A DNA stretch of 64,000 nt from Mesorhizobium sp. AR02 (GCF_024746835.1 NZ_CP080531.1:5848001-5912000); one strand, 5' to 3'; counted from the stretch's first letter, positions 47,391-60,211 are shown. Numbers and translations are program-made. The notes: generated from the letters alone by a model not told the origin.

Positions 47391-48581
47391 ATGGCTGAAA
47401 CCTCCGTCCGCAATTTCAACATCAATTTCGGGCCGCAACACCCTGCGGCGCATGGCGTTTTGCGTCTCGTGCTGGAGCTGGACGGTGAAGTCGTCGATCG
47501 CGTCGATCCGCATATCGGACTTTTGCATCGCGGCACCGAAAAGCTGATCGAGGCAAAAACCTATCTGCAGGCGGTGCCTTATCTCGACCGGCTCGACTAT
47601 TGCGCGCCGATGAACCAGGAGCATGCCTTTGCGCTCGCCGCCGAGCGCCTGCTCGGTATCGAGGTACCAAGACGCGGCCAGTTGATCCGCGTGCTTTATT
47701 GCGAGATCGGCCGCATCATGTCGCACATCCTCAATGTGACGACGCAGGCGATGGACGTCGGTGCGCTGACGCCGCCGCTGTGGGGCTTCGTCGAACGCGA
47801 AAAGCTGATGGTGTTCTATGAGCGGGCTTCCGGCTCGCGCATGCACGCCGCCTATTTCCGCCCCGGCGGCGTCCACCAGGACCTGCCGCGCCAACTGGTT
47901 GAAGACATCGGCAAGTGGATCGACCCGTTCCTGAAGTCGATCGATGACCTCGATCGTCTGCTGACCGGCAACCGTATCTTCAAGCAGCGCAATGTCGATA
48001 TCGGCATTGTTTCGCTGGCCGATGCCTGGGCCTGGGGTTTTTCGGGTGTCATGGTGCGCGGCTCGGGCGCGGCCTGGGACCTGCGCAAGTCGCAGCCCTA
48101 TGAATGCTATTCGGAAATGGACTTCGACATTCCGATCGGCAAGAACGGCGATTGCTACGACCGTTATCTCGTGCGCATGGAAGAAATGCGCCAGTCGGCG
48201 CGGATCATGCGCCAGTGCGTCGATTTGCTGCTCGGCAAAGAAAGCACCGGTCCGGTGTCGAACCTCGACGGCAAGGTCGTGCCGCCGAAGCGCCAGGCAA
48301 TGAAGCGCTCGATGGAAGCGCTGATCCATCACTTCAAGCTCTACACCGAGGGCTATCGCGTGCCGGCCGGCGAGGTCTACGCCGCCGTGGAGGCGCCGAA
48401 GGGCGAGTTCGGCGTCTATCTCGTCTCCGACGGCTCCAACAAGCCCTACCGCTGCAAGCTGCGCGCGCCCGGTTTCGCACATCTACAAGCCATGGATTTC
48501 CTTTGCCGTGGCCACATGCTGGCCGACGTCACCGCCGTTCTCGGCTCCCTCGACATCGTGTTTGGTGAGGTCGATCGCTAA
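47391..48581 (+). CDS. nuoD: NADH-quinone oxidoreductase subunit D
   Basis: This 396-residue peripheral subunit (49-kDa type) builds the quinone-binding cavity with NuoB. Conserved elements are [22 protein letters not shown] with the cavity histidine, [25 protein letters not shown] and [21 protein letters not shown]. The stop codon TAA is directly followed by the nuoE ATG. Confidence 0.98.
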   Translation: MAETSVRNFNINFGPQHPAAHGVLRLVLELDGEVVDRVDPHIGLLHRGTEKLIEAKTYLQAVPYLDRLDYCAPMNQEHAFALAAERLLGIEVPRRGQLIRVLYCEIGRIMSHILNVTTQAMDVGALTPPLWGFVEREKLMVFYERASGSRMHAAYFRPGGVHQDLPRQLVEDIGKWIDPFLKSIDDLDRLLTGNRIFKQRNVDIGIVSLADAWAWGFSGVMVRGSGAAWDLRKSQPYECYSEMDFDIPIGKNGDCYDRYLVRMEEMRQSARIMRQCVDLLLGKESTGPVSNLDGKVVPPKRQAMKRSMEALIHHFKLYTEGYRVPAGEVYAAVEAPKGEFGVYLVSDGSNKPYRCKLRAPGFAHLQAMDFLCRGHMLADVTAVLGSLDIVFGEVDR

Positions 48582-49880
48582 ATGTCAGTCCGCCGTCTCG
48601 CAGAAGCAAGCGTCCAGCCAGCATCCTTCGCCTTCAACCGGGCGAACGCGGCAGCGGCGAAGCAATGGATCAAGAAATACCCGAAGGGCCGCGAGCAGTC
48701 GGCGATCATTCCGTTGTTGATGATCGCGCAGGAGCAGGAAGGCTGGGTCACCAAGGCGGCGATCGAGACGATTTCCGACATGCTTGGCATGCCCCGAATT
48801 CGCGGGCTCGAGGTCGCGACGTTCTACACGCAGTATCAGCTCAATCCCGTTGGTACCCGCGCGCACATCCAGGTTTGTGGCACCACGCCCTGTATGCTGC
48901 GCGGCTCGGAAGCGCTGATGGATGTCTGCCGTTCAAAGATTCATCACGACCAGTTCCACACCAACGACAAGGGCACCTTGTCGTGGGAAGAGGTCGAATG
49001 CCTTGGCGCCTGCGTCAACGCACCGATGGTGATGGTTTTCAAGGATACGTTCGAGGATCTGACGCCGGAACGGCTGGCTGAGATCATCGATCTCTATGAC
49101 GCGGGCAAGGGTGCCTCGGTGGCGCCGGGACCGCAGAACGGCCGTACCGGCTCGGAGCCGGCCTCCGGCCTGACGACGCTGAAGAGCGAAAAGGCGATCC
49201 TCAAGTCGACCCGTGACAGGGAGGCCAGGGAAGCAGCCAAGGCCGCTAAGGAAGCGGCGGCAACCGCTTCGGCCGCGCCCGCGCCGGTTGCTCCCGCAGC
49301 GCAGGCCCCGGCTGCCGCTCCTGTCGCGCCGTCCAATGCCGGCAAGCCGAAGACCGACGCGCCTGAAACCAGCCCGGCCTTGAAGACGCCTTCGGCAACC
49401 AAGGTGGCGCCGGCGGCGGAGAAGGCGGCGAGCGTTTCGGCACCACCGCATTCGGCCGCCAACGCCAACACGGCAGCGCCGGAAGTCGAGAAGGTCTCCA
49501 AGCAGCGCAATGGGCCGACGGCCAAGGCCGAACCGGCCGCCGCATTCAAGGCGCCGGAAACCAAGACGCCAGCCGCAAAGCCGGCGAAACCGTCGCTGGA
49601 GGACAAGAACCGTCCGGCCGGTATCGACAGGCCGGCCACGGTCGACGATCTCAAGCTGATCTCCGGCGTCGGCCCGAAGATCGAGGGCATCCTGCACACG
49701 CTGGGCATTTTCACCTTCGCGCAGGTCGCTTCCTGGAAGAAGGCCGAACGCGAGTGGGTGGACGGCTATCTCAGCTTCCACGGCCGCATCGACCGCGACG
49801 ACTGGGTTAAGCAGGCCAAGGCGCTCGCCAAGGGCGGCGTCGCCGAATACATCCGCGTTTTCGGCAAGAAGCCGGTCTGA
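48582..49880 (+). CDS. nuoE: NADH-quinone oxidoreductase subunit E with long C-terminal extension
   Basis: The first 200 residues form the 24-kDa thioredoxin-like subunit with its [2Fe-2S] N1a ligands in [10 protein letters not shown] and [12 protein letters not shown]. An Ala/Pro/Lys-rich linker of about 130 residues follows. The last 70 residues ([19 protein letters not shown], then [21 protein letters not shown]) form a helix-hairpin-helix-like domain that also closes the extra gene at 51259-51954. E. coli NuoE has only 166 residues; extended forms are seen in related rhizobia. Confidence 0.96.
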   Translation: MSVRRLAEASVQPASFAFNRANAAAAKQWIKKYPKGREQSAIIPLLMIAQEQEGWVTKAAIETISDMLGMPRIRGLEVATFYTQYQLNPVGTRAHIQVCGTTPCMLRGSEALMDVCRSKIHHDQFHTNDKGTLSWEEVECLGACVNAPMVMVFKDTFEDLTPERLAEIIDLYDAGKGASVAPGPQNGRTGSEPASGLTTLKSEKAILKSTRDREAREAAKAAKEAAATASAAPAPVAPAAQAPAAAPVAPSNAGKPKTDAPETSPALKTPSATKVAPAAEKAASVSAPPHSAANANTAAPEVEKVSKQRNGPTAKAEPAAAFKAPETKTPAAKPAKPSLEDKNRPAGIDRPATVDDLKLISGVGPKIEGILHTLGIFTFAQVASWKKAEREWVDGYLSFHGRIDRDDWVKQAKALAKGGVAEYIRVFGKKPV

Positions 49881-49891
49881 GGGACGAAAAA

Positions 49892-51196
49892 ATGCTTCAG
49901 GACAAAGACCGCATCTTCACCAACATCTACGGCCTGTTCGACAAGTCGCTGGCCGGCGCGATGGCGCGCGGCGCCTGGGACAACACGCCCGGCATCGTCG
50001 CCAAGGGGCGCGAGTGGATCGTCAACGAGATGAAGGCGTCGGGCCTGCGCGGCCGTGGCGGCGCCGGCTTCCCGACCGGTCTCAAATGGTCGTTCATGCC
50101 CAAGCAGAGCGACGGCCGGCCGAGCTACCTCGTCATCAACGCCGACGAATCCGAGCCCGGCACCTGCAAGGACCGCGACATCCTGCGCAACGATCCGCAC
50201 ACGTTGGTCGAGGGCGCGCTGCTCGCCGGCTTCGCCATGGGCGCGATTGCGGCCTACATCTATGTGCGTGGCGAGTTCATCCGCGAGCGCGAGGCGCTGC
50301 AGCGGGCCATCGAGGAGGCCTATGAGGCCAAGCTGATCGGCAAGAACAACACGTCCGGCTACGATTTCGACGTCTACATGCATCACGGCGCCGGCGCTTA
50401 TATCTGCGGCGAAGAGACGGCGCTGCTGGAAAGCCTCGAAGGCAAGAAGGGCCAGCCCAGGCTGAAGCCGCCATTCCCGGCCAATGTCGGCCTCTATGGC
50501 TGCCCGACCACCGTCAACAATGTCGAGTCGATCGCGGTGGCGCCGACCATCCTGCGTCGCGGTGCCGCCTGGTTCTCGTCCTTCGGCCGGCCCAACAATG
50601 TCGGCACCAAGCTGTTCTGTATCTCCGGCCACGTCAACAACCCGTGCACCGTCGAAGAGGCGATGTCGATCCCGTTCCGCGAGTTGATCGAAACGCATTG
50701 CGGCGGCATTCGCGGCGGCTGGGACAATCTGCTCGCGGTCATTCCGGGCGGCGCCTCGGTGCCGCTGGTGCCGGCCGAGCAGATCATCGACACGCCGATG
50801 GATTTCGACGCGCTGCGCGACCTCAAATCCGGCCTCGGCACGGCGGCCGTCATCGTCATGGACAAGTCGACCGATGTCGTGAAGGCGATTGCCCGGTTGT
50901 CCTACTTCTACAAGCACGAGAGCTGCGGCCAGTGCACGCCGTGCCGCGAAGGCACCGGCTGGATGTGGCGGGTGATGGAGCGGCTGGTGCGTGGCGAGGC
51001 GCAGAAGCGCGAGATCGACATGCTGCTCGACGTCACCAAGCAGGTCGAGGGCCACACGATCTGCGCGCTGGGTGATGCGGCGGCATGGCCGATCCAGGGC
51101 CTGATGCGGCATTTCCGCGGCGAGGTGGAGCGGCGCATCGACGAGTTTTCGCGCAACGCGCACCGGGCCGAGCCGGTGATGGTGGCGGCGGAATAG
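49892..51196 (+). CDS. nuoF: NADH-quinone oxidoreductase subunit F
   Basis: This 434-residue 51-kDa subunit binds NADH, FMN and cluster N3. It has [19 protein letters not shown] (NADH/FMN), [20 protein letters not shown], and the cluster ligands [12 protein letters not shown] plus a C-terminal cysteine in [12 protein letters not shown]. It starts 11 bases after nuoE. Confidence 0.98.
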   Translation: MLQDKDRIFTNIYGLFDKSLAGAMARGAWDNTPGIVAKGREWIVNEMKASGLRGRGGAGFPTGLKWSFMPKQSDGRPSYLVINADESEPGTCKDRDILRNDPHTLVEGALLAGFAMGAIAAYIYVRGEFIREREALQRAIEEAYEAKLIGKNNTSGYDFDVYMHHGAGAYICGEETALLESLEGKKGQPRLKPPFPANVGLYGCPTTVNNVESIAVAPTILRRGAAWFSSFGRPNNVGTKLFCISGHVNNPCTVEEAMSIPFRELIETHCGGIRGGWDNLLAVIPGGASVPLVPAEQIIDTPMDFDALRDLKSGLGTAAVIVMDKSTDVVKAIARLSYFYKHESCGQCTPCREGTGWMWRVMERLVRGEAQKREIDMLLDVTKQVEGHTICALGDAAAWPIQGLMRHFRGEVERRIDEFSRNAHRAEPVMVAAE

Positions 51197-51258
51197 AAGA
51201 ATTTGCGACTGCGAGAATAACGGGGCGGGGCGAACGAAGAAACGACCAGGAGAACTCT

Positions 51259-51954
51259 ATGGCGCCGTATTCGACACCCTACTCAATGATGCCCAATTTG
51301 GACCAGCTCGAGAAGATGAACCAGGATCTGACCAGGATGACGCCGAAGGAGATGGCCAGCGCCGTCAACCTTTTCGTGCACCCTGTCGCGGGTGCGGCGG
51401 CGATGTCGGCACTCGGCATCGGGCTCGCCAATCATGCGTTCGGCGTCTGGCTGGGCGCGCTTTCAGGCGCCGCCGAGGCATCACAGCGTCTCATGCAACC
51501 GCTGATCGAGGATTTCGAGGCGCGCGTCGAGGAATTCGAGGATGCGAACTCGTCGTCCACCAAGGCGCGGGCGGCGGCGAAGACCCTGATTGCCGAGGCG
51601 CAATCCTTCGCCCAGGAGGTCACCGACATCGCCGCCAAGGAAGCCGCCACCACGGCGCCGGCGGTGAATGTCGCTCCGGCAAGCGGTGAGGCCGCCGACG
51701 TGCTGCTGCCCGAGGATTTCAGGCAGCCCAAGGCCATGGACAAGCCGGCGAAACCGTCCGACCTCAAGGCGATATCGGGTATCGGCCCGAAGCTGGAGAA
51801 GGTGCTGAACGGGCTCGGTATCTGGACATATGCCCAGATCGCCGCCTGGTCGCCGCAGGAGATCGCCTGGGTCGACGACTATCTGTCGTTCAAAGGCCGC
51901 ATCGGCCGCGACGACTGGACTGCCCAGGCCGCAGTGCTGGCCGCGAAGAAGTGA
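51259..51954 (+). CDS. Extra nuo-operon protein with a NuoE-like C-terminal domain
   Basis: This 231-residue protein lies between nuoF and nuoG and is not one of the 14 core subunits. Residues 1-60 include a hydrophobic stretch (GAAAMSALGIGLANHAFGVWLGAL); the middle is helical and charged. The C-terminus (SDLKAISGIGPKLEKVLNGLG to DDYLSFKGRIGRDDW) is closely similar to the end of NuoE. It has the form of the phasin/HhH-like proteins seen in rhizobial nuo operons. I suggest an assembly or stabilising role; the function is unproven. Confidence 0.8.
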   Translation: MAPYSTPYSMMPNLDQLEKMNQDLTRMTPKEMASAVNLFVHPVAGAAAMSALGIGLANHAFGVWLGALSGAAEASQRLMQPLIEDFEARVEEFEDANSSSTKARAAAKTLIAEAQSFAQEVTDIAAKEAATTAPAVNVAPASGEAADVLLPEDFRQPKAMDKPAKPSDLKAISGIGPKLEKVLNGLGIWTYAQIAAWSPQEIAWVDDYLSFKGRIGRDDWTAQAAVLAAKK

Positions 51955-52027
51955 ACGAAATGCCGGGCGCTGCGTCTGTCGCGCCCGGGAAATGAGATTG
52001 CGGTAAATCCGCAGAGGTTTGAGGCGA

Positions 52028-54109
52028 ATGGCAAAGCTCAAGGTCGACGGGAAAGAGATCACTGTACCCGACCACTACACGCTGCTGCAGGCGGCGGAAG
52101 ACGCGGGCGCGGAAGTGCCGCGCTTCTGCTTCCATGAGCGGCTGTCGATCGCCGGCAATTGCCGTATGTGCCTGATCGAGGTGAAGGGTGGGCCGCCCAA
52201 GCCGCAGGCTTCCTGCGCCATGGGTGTGCGCGATTTGCGCCCCGGCCCGAATGGCGAGCCGCCGGAAATCTTCACCAACACGCCGATGGTCAAGAAGGCC
52301 CGGGAAGGCGTGATGGAATTCCTGCTGATCAACCATCCGCTGGATTGCCCGATCTGCGACCAGGGCGGCGAATGCGACCTGCAGGACCAGGCGATGGCCT
52401 TCGGCGTCGATTCCTCGCGCTATCACGAGAACAAGCGCGCGGTCGAAGACAAGTATATCGGCCCGCTGGTCAAGACAGTGATGAACCGCTGCATCCACTG
52501 CACGCGCTGCGTCCGCTTCACCACCGAAGTCGCCGGCATTTCCGAACTCGGCCTGATCGGCCGTGGTGAGGATGCCGAGATCACCACCTATCTCGAACAG
52601 GCGATGACGTCGGAACTGCAGGGCAATGTCATCGATCTCTGCCCGGTCGGCGCGCTGACCTCCAAGCCCTTCGCCTTCCAGGCGCGGCCGTGGGAGCTGA
52701 CCAAGACCGAATCCATCGACGTGATGGACGCGGTCGGCTCGGCGATCCGCATCGATAGCCGTGGCCGCGAAGTGATGCGCATCCTGCCGCGCGTCAACGA
52801 GCAGGTGAACGAGGAGTGGATTTCCGACAAGACCCGCTTCATCTGGGATGGCCTGCGCACGCAGCGCCTCGACCGCCCCTATGTGCGCAAGGACGGCAAG
52901 CTGGTTCCGGCGAGCTGGGCCGAGGCTTTTTCGGCGATCAAGGACGCGGTGTCGAAGGCAGCGCCCGAGAAGATCGGCGCTATCGCAGGCGATCTCGCGG
53001 CAGTCGAGGAAATCTACGCGTTGAAGCTTCTGATGGCTTCGCTCGGCTCGAAGAACACCGATTGCCGCCAGGATGGCGCAGCGCTTGATCCGGCGCTCGG
53101 CCGCGCCAGCTACATCTTCAACCCGACCATCGAAGGCATCGAACAGGCCGACGCGGTGCTGATCATCGGCGCCAACCCGCGTTTCGAAGCCTCGGTGCTC
53201 AACGCCCGCATCCGCAAGCGCTGGCGGGTCGGCAACGTGCCGGTCGGCGTCATCGGCGATATCGGCGATACGCGCTACGAGTATGAATTGCTGGGCGCCG
53301 GACCGGATTCGCTGAAGGATCTGGCCGACGGCAATGGCAAGTTCTTCCAGACGCTGAAGAAGGCGACGCATCCGCTGATTATTATCGGCCAGGGCGCGCT
53401 GTCTCGCGCCGATGGTGCGGCCGTGCTCGGCCAGGCGGCGAAGCTCGCTGCTTCTGTCAACGCAGCGCGGGCGGACTGGAACGGCTTTGCCGTGCTGCAC
53501 AATGCGGCTGGACGTGTCGGTGGCCTCGATCTCGGTTTCGTGCCGGGCGAGGGCGGCAAGGATGTCGCCGGCATGCTGGGCGAGACGGACGTGCTGTTCC
53601 TGCTCGGCGCCGACGAGATCGACATGGGCAAGACCGGCGGCGCCTTCGTCGTCTATATCGGCACGCATGGCGATCAGGGCGCGCACCGCGCCAATGTCAT
53701 CCTGCCGGCGGCCGCCTACACCGAAAAGTCGGCCACCTATGTCAACACCGAAGGGCGTGTGCAGCAGACCAACCGCGCCGGCTTCGCGCCCGGCGAGGCG
53801 CGTGAGGATTGGGCGATCCTGCGGGCGCTCTCGGACGTGCTCGGCAAGAAGCTGCCCTTCGATTCGCTGCCGCAGCTGCGTGCCAAACTCTATGGCGACT
53901 ATCCGCATCTCGCCCGCATCGACCAGGTTCTGGCCGGCGGCGCCGATGACGTCGCCAAGACGGCGAAGCTCGGCGGCCGCCTGAACAAGGGAACGTTCAC
54001 CTCGCCGGTGAAGGATTTCTACCTCACCAACCCGATCGCGCGGGCGTCGGCCGTGATGGCTGAATGCTCGGCGCTGGCCAAGAGCGGCTTCAAGCAGGCG
54101 GCGGAATAA
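52028..54109 (+). CDS. nuoG: NADH-quinone oxidoreductase subunit G
   Basis: This 693-residue 75-kDa subunit carries clusters N1b, N4 and N5. Ligands are in [15 protein letters not shown] (N1b), [19 protein letters not shown] (N5/N4 region) and [11 protein letters not shown] molybdopterin-oxidoreductase-like domain lacking the cofactor makes up the rest. The ATG at 52028 is preferred over the TTG at 52019. Confidence 0.97.
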   Translation: MAKLKVDGKEITVPDHYTLLQAAEDAGAEVPRFCFHERLSIAGNCRMCLIEVKGGPPKPQASCAMGVRDLRPGPNGEPPEIFTNTPMVKKAREGVMEFLLINHPLDCPICDQGGECDLQDQAMAFGVDSSRYHENKRAVEDKYIGPLVKTVMNRCIHCTRCVRFTTEVAGISELGLIGRGEDAEITTYLEQAMTSELQGNVIDLCPVGALTSKPFAFQARPWELTKTESIDVMDAVGSAIRIDSRGREVMRILPRVNEQVNEEWISDKTRFIWDGLRTQRLDRPYVRKDGKLVPASWAEAFSAIKDAVSKAAPEKIGAIAGDLAAVEEIYALKLLMASLGSKNTDCRQDGAALDPALGRASYIFNPTIEGIEQADAVLIIGANPRFEASVLNARIRKRWRVGNVPVGVIGDIGDTRYEYELLGAGPDSLKDLADGNGKFFQTLKKATHPLIIIGQGALSRADGAAVLGQAAKLAASVNAARADWNGFAVLHNAAGRVGGLDLGFVPGEGGKDVAGMLGETDVLFLLGADEIDMGKTGGAFVVYIGTHGDQGAHRANVILPAAAYTEKSATYVNTEGRVQQTNRAGFAPGEAREDWAILRALSDVLGKKLPFDSLPQLRAKLYGDYPHLARIDQVLAGGADDVAKTAKLGGRLNKGTFTSPVKDFYLTNPIARASAVMAECSALAKSGFKQAAE

Positions 54110-54111
54110 GC

Positions 54112-55155
54112 ATGGACACTTTCTTCTTCTTCTATGTGGTGCCGGCGCTCTGGATTCTGGGCGAGTCGATGCTCCTCATCGCCGTGCTGCTGATCTTCGT
54201 CGCCTACATCCTCTACGCCGATCGCAAGATCTGGGCGGCGGTGCAGTTGCGCCGCGGTCCGAATGTCGTCGGTCCGTTCGGCACACTGCAGGCCTTCGCC
54301 GATCTGTTGAAGTTCGTCTTCAAGGAACCGGTCATCCCGTCCGGCGCCAACAAGGGCGTGTTCCTTTTGGCGCCGCTAGTGTCGGCGGTGCTGGCGATCT
54401 CGGCCTGGGCGGTCATTCCGGTCAACCAGGGCTGGGCGATCGCCAACGTCAATGTCGGCGTCCTCTATGTCTTCGCCATCTCCTCGCTCGAGGTCTATGG
54501 CGTGATCATGGGCGGCTGGGCCTCCAACTCGAAATACCCCTTCCTCGGCGCGCTGCGTTCGGCGGCTCAGATGGTGTCCTATGAAGTCTCGATCGGCTTC
54601 GTCATCGTCACCGTGCTGCTCACCGCCGGCTCGCTCAACCTCACAGATATCGTGCTGTCGCAGCATGATGGAATTGGTACTCGGCTTGGCCTGCCGAACA
54701 CGTTCCTCGACTGGAACTGGCTGGCGCTGTTCCCGATGTTCATCATCTTCTTCATCTCGGCACTGGCCGAGACGAACCGGCCGCCCTTCGATCTGGTCGA
54801 AGCCGAATCGGAGCTGGTCGCCGGCCACATGGTCGAATATTCGTCGACGCCGTTCCTGCTCTTCTTCCTCGGCGAATATGTCGCCATCGTGCTGATGTGC
54901 GCGCTGGCCACCATCCTGTTCCTTGGCGGCTGGCTGCCGCCCTTCGACTTCGCGCCTTTCACCTGGGTGCCCGGTGTCATCTGGTTCGTGCTGAAGGTCT
55001 GCTTCGTGTTCTTCGGCATTTCGATGGTGAAGGCCTTCGTGCCGCGCTACCGCTACGACCAGCTGATGCGGCTTGGCTGGAAAGTGTTCCTGCCGATCTC
55101 GCTGTTCATGGTGGTCGCCACCGCAGCCTTCCTCAAGATCACGGGGTTTGCGTGA
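54112..55155 (+). CDS. nuoH: NADH-quinone oxidoreductase subunit H
   Basis: This 347-residue membrane subunit joins the peripheral and membrane arms. It has eight hydrophobic helices and the conserved quinone-channel loops [20 protein letters not shown] and [20 protein letters not shown]. Its last base is shared with the first of nuoI (TGATG). Confidence 0.98.
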   Translation: MDTFFFFYVVPALWILGESMLLIAVLLIFVAYILYADRKIWAAVQLRRGPNVVGPFGTLQAFADLLKFVFKEPVIPSGANKGVFLLAPLVSAVLAISAWAVIPVNQGWAIANVNVGVLYVFAISSLEVYGVIMGGWASNSKYPFLGALRSAAQMVSYEVSIGFVIVTVLLTAGSLNLTDIVLSQHDGIGTRLGLPNTFLDWNWLALFPMFIIFFISALAETNRPPFDLVEAESELVAGHMVEYSSTPFLLFFLGEYVAIVLMCALATILFLGGWLPPFDFAPFTWVPGVIWFVLKVCFVFFGISMVKAFVPRYRYDQLMRLGWKVFLPISLFMVVATAAFLKITGFA

Positions 55156-55646
55156 TGTTCGCTCTGTCCCAGGCCGCAAAATCCCTGCTGCTGCAGGATT
55201 TCGTCAGCGCCTTCTTCCTGTCGATGCGTCAGTTCTTCGCGCCGAAGGAGACGATCAACTATCCGCACGAGAAGGGGCCGGTCAGCCCGCGCTTCCGGGG
55301 CGAGCATGCGCTGCGCCGCTATCCCAATGGCGAGGAACGCTGCATCGCCTGCAAATTGTGCGAGGCGATCTGCCCGGCGCAGGCCATCACCATCGAGGCC
55401 GGCCCGCGCCGCAATGACGGCACGCGCCGCACGGTGCGTTACGACATCGACATGGTGAAGTGCATCTATTGCGGCTTCTGCCAGGAAGCCTGCCCGGTTG
55501 ACGCCATCGTCGAGGGGCCGAATTTCGAGTTCGCGACGGAAACGCGTGAGGAACTCTACTACGACAAGGACAGGTTGTTGGCGAATGGCGACCGGTGGGA
55601 GCGCGAACTGGCGCGCAACATCTCGCTGGACTCGCCCTACCGCTGA
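55155..55646 (+). CDS. nuoI: NADH-quinone oxidoreductase subunit I
   Basis: This 163-residue subunit carries clusters N6a and N6b. The two [4Fe-4S] motifs are [16 protein letters not shown] and [16 protein letters not shown]. The ATG at 55155 overlaps the nuoH stop by one base. A 127-base gap follows before nuoJ, the longest native gap between core genes here, with a small CGAGG-GG-CCTCG hairpin. Confidence 0.98.
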   Translation: MFALSQAAKSLLLQDFVSAFFLSMRQFFAPKETINYPHEKGPVSPRFRGEHALRRYPNGEERCIACKLCEAICPAQAITIEAGPRRNDGTRRTVRYDIDMVKCIYCGFCQEACPVDAIVEGPNFEFATETREELYYDKDRLLANGDRWERELARNISLDSPYR

Positions 55647-55773
55647 TATTTGACGCATGGACGGGGCGAGGGGCCTCGTCTAAGGACAACGCGGCTTGGG
55701 ACCCGGAGGCGGGACCAGGCTACAGAAGCGGATAGGGCGATAGCCCGTCCGGACAGGAACCCGGGGGAACCCC

Positions 55774-56394
55774 ATGTTGAGTGGACTAGAGGCGGCCTTT
55801 TTCTACCTCTTCGCCTTTATCGCGGTGGCGTCGGCGTTCATGGTCATTTCGTCGCGCAACCCCGTGCATTCGGTGCTGTTCCTGATCCTGACCTTCTTCA
55901 ACGCCGCCGGCCTGTTCATGCTGACCGGCGCCGAGTTCCTGGCGATAATCCTGCTCGTCGTCTATGTCGGTGCGGTCATGGTGCTGTTCCTGTTCGTCGT
56001 CATGATGCTCGACGTCGACTTCGCCGAGATGAAGGAGGGTGCCCTGCAATATGCGCCGATCGGCGCGCTGGTCGGGCTGATCCTGGCGGCGGAGCTGATC
56101 GTGGTGCTGGGCGGCTACACCTTCGCGCCGCGGCTCGCCTCGACGGTCTCGAAACCCATCCCGGATCTCGCCACGCGCTCGAACACAGCGGCACTCGGCG
56201 ACATCCTCTATACCGACTACCTCTACTACTTCCAGATTTCGGGCCTCATCCTGCTGGTTGCCATGATCGGCGCCATCGTGCTGACGCTACGCCATAAGGA
56301 AGGGATCAAGCGGCAGTCGATCGCAGCCCAAGTCGGCCGCACGCCGGCGACAGGCATGGAAATCCGCAAGGTCAAGTCGGGCGAAGGAGTCTGA
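55774..56394 (+). CDS. nuoJ: NADH-quinone oxidoreductase subunit J
   Basis: This 206-residue membrane subunit has five hydrophobic helices. The third helix region, [21 protein letters not shown], includes the conserved pi-bulge segment that couples the two arms. The next gene, nuoK, starts one base after its stop. Confidence 0.97.
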   Translation: MLSGLEAAFFYLFAFIAVASAFMVISSRNPVHSVLFLILTFFNAAGLFMLTGAEFLAIILLVVYVGAVMVLFLFVVMMLDVDFAEMKEGALQYAPIGALVGLILAAELIVVLGGYTFAPRLASTVSKPIPDLATRSNTAALGDILYTDYLYYFQISGLILLVAMIGAIVLTLRHKEGIKRQSIAAQVGRTPATGMEIRKVKSGEGV

Positions 56395-56395
56395 G

Positions 56396-56704
56396 ATGGT
56401 CGTCGGCATCGCACATTATCTGACCGTATCGGCGATCCTGTTCACGCTCGGCGTGTTCGGCATCTTCCTGAACCGCAAGAACGTCATCGTCATCCTGATG
56501 TCGATCGAGCTGATCCTGCTTGCGGTCAACATCAATTTCGTCGCCTTTTCGGCGGCGCTCGGCGATCTGGTCGGCCAGGTGTTCGCGCTGTTCGTGCTGA
56601 CGGTCGCGGCGGCCGAGGCGGCCATCGGACTTGCCATTCTCGTCGTCTTCTTCCGCAACCGCGGCTCGATCGCGGTCGAAGACGTGAACATGATGAAGGG
56701 TTGA
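56396..56704 (+). CDS. nuoK: NADH-quinone oxidoreductase subunit K
   Basis: This 102-residue three-helix membrane subunit has conserved proton-path glutamates in [20 protein letters not shown] and [20 protein letters not shown]. It resembles the MrpC subunit of Na+/H+ antiporters, as the family does. It lies 10 bases before nuoL. Confidence 0.98.
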   Translation: MVVGIAHYLTVSAILFTLGVFGIFLNRKNVIVILMSIELILLAVNINFVAFSAALGDLVGQVFALFVLTVAAAEAAIGLAILVVFFRNRGSIAVEDVNMMKG

Positions 56705-56714
56705 CGGAACCACC

Positions 56715-58688
56715 ATGTATCAGGCCATCGTCTTCCTTCCACTGCTCGGCTTCCTGATCGTCGGCCTGTTCGGCACGTCGCTCGGCGCCAAGGCATCCGA
56801 ATACATCACCTCCGGCTTCCTGGTGATTTCGGCGGTGCTGTCGTGGGTTGCCTTCTTCAGCGTCGGTTTCGGCCATGGCGAGGTGTTCGTCGTGCCGGTG
56901 CTGCGCTGGATCCAGTCGGGCGGGCTTGAAGCTTCGTGGGCGCTGCGCATCGACACGCTGACGGTGGTGATGCTGGTGGTGGTCAACACTGTGTCGGCGC
57001 TGGTTCACATCTATTCGATCGGCTACATGCACCACGATCCGAACCGGCCGCGCTTCTTTGCCTATCTGTCGCTGTTCACCTTCGCCATGCTGATGCTGGT
57101 GACGGCCGACAACCTCGTGCAGATGTTCTTCGGCTGGGAAGGGGTGGGCCTCGCCTCCTACCTGCTGATCGGCTTCTGGTACAAGAAGCCGTCCGCCAAT
57201 GCCGCCGCAATCAAGGCCTTCGTCGTCAACCGCGTTGGCGATTTCGGCTTCGCGCTCGGCATCTTTGGTTTGTTCGTGCTGTTCGGCTCGGTCAATCTCG
57301 GCACCATCTTCGCCAACGCAGCAACGTTCATCCCGGCTGAAGGCGCGCCGCAAGGTGCGGCGGTGCTGACCTTCCTCGGCCATGCGCTGGACAAGCAGAC
57401 GGCGATGACCGTCGTGTGTCTGCTGCTGTTCATGGGTGCCATGGGCAAGTCGGCGCAGGTGCCGCTGCACACCTGGCTGCCGGACGCCATGGAGGGCCCG
57501 ACGCCGGTCTCGGCGCTCATCCATGCCGCCACCATGGTGACGGCCGGCGTGTTCATGCTGGCGCGGCTGTCGCCGCTGTTCGAGCTGTCGCATTCGGCGC
57601 TGACAGTCGTCACCTTCATCGGCGCCTTCACCGCCTTCTTCGCGGCGACCGTCGGTCTCGTCCAGAACGACATCAAACGCGTCATCGCCTATTCGACCTG
57701 CTCGCAGCTCGGCTACATGTTCGTGGCGCTCGGCGTCGGCGCCTATGGCGCGGCGATCTTCCATCTGTTCACGCACGCCTTCTTCAAGGCGCTGCTGTTC
57801 CTTGGTTCGGGCTCGGTCATCCATGCCGTCTCCGACGAGCAGGACATGCGCAAGATGGGTGGCCTGCGGAAGCTGATCCCGACCACCTACTGGATGATGG
57901 TGATCGGCACGCTGGCGCTGACAGGCGTCGGCATTCCGGTGACGGTCATCGGCACCGCCGGCTTCTTCTCCAAGGACGCGATCATCGAAAGCGCCTTTGC
58001 CGGACATAACTCGGTCGCTGGCTTTGCCTTCATCCTGCTGGTCATCGCCGCCTGCTTCACCTCCTTCTATTCCTGGCGGCTGATCTTCATGACCTTCCAC
58101 GGCAAGCCGCGGGCGAGCCATGAGGTGATGCATCATGTGCATGAATCGCCGCCGGTGATGCTGGTGCCGCTGTTCATCCTGGCCGCCGGGGCGCTGTTTG
58201 CGGGCATCATCTTCCACAATTCCTTTATCGGCGAAGGCTATGCCGAGTTCTGGAAGGCGTCGCTGTTCACGCTGCCAAACAATCTCATCCTGCACGAAAT
58301 CGAAGAACTGCCGCTGTGGGTCGAGCTGTCGCCCTTCATCGCCATGCTGATCGGCTTCGCGCTGGCCTGGAAATTCTACATCCGCTCGCCGGAAATGCCG
58401 GTGAACCTGGCGAAGCAGAATCGCGGGCTCTACGCCTTCCTGCTCAACAAGTGGTATTTCGACGAGCTTTACGACTTCCTGTTCGTGCGGCCCGCCAAGC
58501 GCTTCGGCCATTTCCTGTGGAAGACCGGTGACGGCACCATCATCGACGGGCTCGGACCGGATGGCATTTCGGCGCGCGTCGTCGACGTCACCAACCGCGT
58601 CGTCAAGCTGCAGACCGGCTACCTCTACCATTACGCCTTCGCCATGCTGATCGGCGTTGCCGCACTCGTCACCTGGATGATGCTCTGA
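56715..58688 (+). CDS. nuoL: NADH-quinone oxidoreductase subunit L
   Basis: This 657-residue antiporter-like subunit lies at the far end of the membrane arm. It carries the key Glu in [19 protein letters not shown], lysine in [21 protein letters not shown], and a long lateral helix near the C-terminus. Its stop overlaps the nuoM start by one base (TGATG). Confidence 0.98.
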   Translation: MYQAIVFLPLLGFLIVGLFGTSLGAKASEYITSGFLVISAVLSWVAFFSVGFGHGEVFVVPVLRWIQSGGLEASWALRIDTLTVVMLVVVNTVSALVHIYSIGYMHHDPNRPRFFAYLSLFTFAMLMLVTADNLVQMFFGWEGVGLASYLLIGFWYKKPSANAAAIKAFVVNRVGDFGFALGIFGLFVLFGSVNLGTIFANAATFIPAEGAPQGAAVLTFLGHALDKQTAMTVVCLLLFMGAMGKSAQVPLHTWLPDAMEGPTPVSALIHAATMVTAGVFMLARLSPLFELSHSALTVVTFIGAFTAFFAATVGLVQNDIKRVIAYSTCSQLGYMFVALGVGAYGAAIFHLFTHAFFKALLFLGSGSVIHAVSDEQDMRKMGGLRKLIPTTYWMMVIGTLALTGVGIPVTVIGTAGFFSKDAIIESAFAGHNSVAGFAFILLVIAACFTSFYSWRLIFMTFHGKPRASHEVMHHVHESPPVMLVPLFILAAGALFAGIIFHNSFIGEGYAEFWKASLFTLPNNLILHEIEELPLWVELSPFIAMLIGFALAWKFYIRSPEMPVNLAKQNRGLYAFLLNKWYFDELYDFLFVRPAKRFGHFLWKTGDGTIIDGLGPDGISARVVDVTNRVVKLQTGYLYHYAFAMLIGVAALVTWMML

Positions 58689-60193
58689 TGACCGCCTGGC
58701 CAATCCTCTCGCTGGTCACCTTCCTGCCGCTGGTTGGTGTGCTGCTGATCCTGTTCATCAGGGATGACAGTGAAAACGCACGCCGCAACATCCGCGCCAT
58801 CGCGCTGTTGACGACGACGTTCACCTTCATCATCTCGCTGTTCATCTGGACCGGCTTCGACAATTCGCAGGCCGGCTTCCAGTTCGTCGAGAAATTCGCC
58901 TGGCTCGACTCCGGCATCTCCTACCATATGGGCGTCGACGGCATTTCCATGCTGTTCGTCATCCTGACGACCTTCCTGATGCCGCTCTGCATCCTGGCGT
59001 CGTGGGAAGCGATCGAGAAGCGCGTCAAGGCCTACATGATCGCCTTCCTGCTGCTCGAGACGCTGATGATCGGCGTGTTCTGTGCGCTCGACATCGTGCT
59101 GTTCTACGTCTTCTTCGAAGCCGGCCTGATCCCGATGTTCATCATCATCGGCGTCTGGGGCGGCAAGCGGCGTGTCTACGCCTCGTTCAAGTTCTTCCTC
59201 TATACGCTGGCTGGCTCGGTGCTGATGCTGCTCGCCATCATGGCGATGTTCTACCAGTCCGGCACCACCGACATCCCGACGCTGCTGACCCACCAATTCC
59301 CGGCCAACATGCAGACATGGCTATGGCTCGCCTTCTTCGCATCCTTCGCGGTGAAGATGCCGATGTGGCCGGTGCATACCTGGTTGCCGGACGCGCACGT
59401 CGAGGCGCCAACGGCCGGTTCGGTGATCCTGGCCGCCATCCTCCTGAAAATGGGCGGGTACGGCTTCCTGCGCTTCTCCTTGCCGATGTTCCCGTTGGCA
59501 TCCGAAATGTTCGCGCCGCTGGTCTTCACGCTGTCGGTCGTCGCCATCATCTACACCTCGCTGGTGGCGCTGATGCAGGAGGACATGAAGAAGCTGATCG
59601 CCTATTCGTCGGTCGCCCATATGGGCTTCGTCACGATGGGCATCTTCGCCATGAACCAGGAAGGCGTGCAGGGCGCGATCTTCCAGATGCTCAGCCATGG
59701 CCTCGTCTCGGGCGCGCTGTTCCTGTGCGTGGGCGTCATCTATGACCGCATGCACACGCGTGAGATCGCCGCCTATGGCGGGCTGGTCAACAACATGCCG
59801 AAATACGCCACCGTGTTCATGGTCTTCACCATGGCCAATGTCGGCCTGCCGGGCACATCAGGCTTCGTCGGCGAATTCCTGACCATGCTCGGCGTGTTCC
59901 GGGTCAATACCTGGGTGGCGTTCTTTGCTGCCACCGGCGTCATCCTGTCGGCGGCCTACGCGCTCTGGCTCTATCGCCGGGTGATCTTCGGTGCGCTGAC
60001 CAAGGACAGCCTGAAGGGCCTGCTCGACCTGTCGCCACGCGAGAAGTTCATCATCTACCCGCTGGTCGTGCTGGTCATCTTCTTCGGCGTCTATCCCGCA
60101 CCTGTCTTCGACGCGACGGCCCAGTCGGTCAAGTCGCTCGTCACCAATGTCACTGCATCCATCGGCGCCGCGCAGACCGCGGCGGCGAACTGA
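58688..60193 (+). CDS. nuoM: NADH-quinone oxidoreductase subunit M
   Basis: This 501-residue antiporter-like proton-pumping subunit has [21 protein letters not shown] (Glu of the proton path) and [22 protein letters not shown] (lysine/histidine). The C-terminus ends with a poorly conserved, Ala-rich tail. It begins in the nuoL stop. Confidence 0.98.
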   Translation: MTAWPILSLVTFLPLVGVLLILFIRDDSENARRNIRAIALLTTTFTFIISLFIWTGFDNSQAGFQFVEKFAWLDSGISYHMGVDGISMLFVILTTFLMPLCILASWEAIEKRVKAYMIAFLLLETLMIGVFCALDIVLFYVFFEAGLIPMFIIIGVWGGKRRVYASFKFFLYTLAGSVLMLLAIMAMFYQSGTTDIPTLLTHQFPANMQTWLWLAFFASFAVKMPMWPVHTWLPDAHVEAPTAGSVILAAILLKMGGYGFLRFSLPMFPLASEMFAPLVFTLSVVAIIYTSLVALMQEDMKKLIAYSSVAHMGFVTMGIFAMNQEGVQGAIFQMLSHGLVSGALFLCVGVIYDRMHTREIAAYGGLVNNMPKYATVFMVFTMANVGLPGTSGFVGEFLTMLGVFRVNTWVAFFAATGVILSAAYALWLYRRVIFGALTKDSLKGLLDLSPREKFIIYPLVVLVIFFGVYPAPVFDATAQSVKSLVTNVTASIGAAQTAAAN

Positions 60194-60211
60194 CCAGGGG
60201 TTTTGCGAACC

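Noticed and set aside
56532..58703. 723-residue minus-strand open frame opposite nuoL
   Set aside because: It is low-complexity (Glu/Arg/His/Gln) and antisense to a certain gene.
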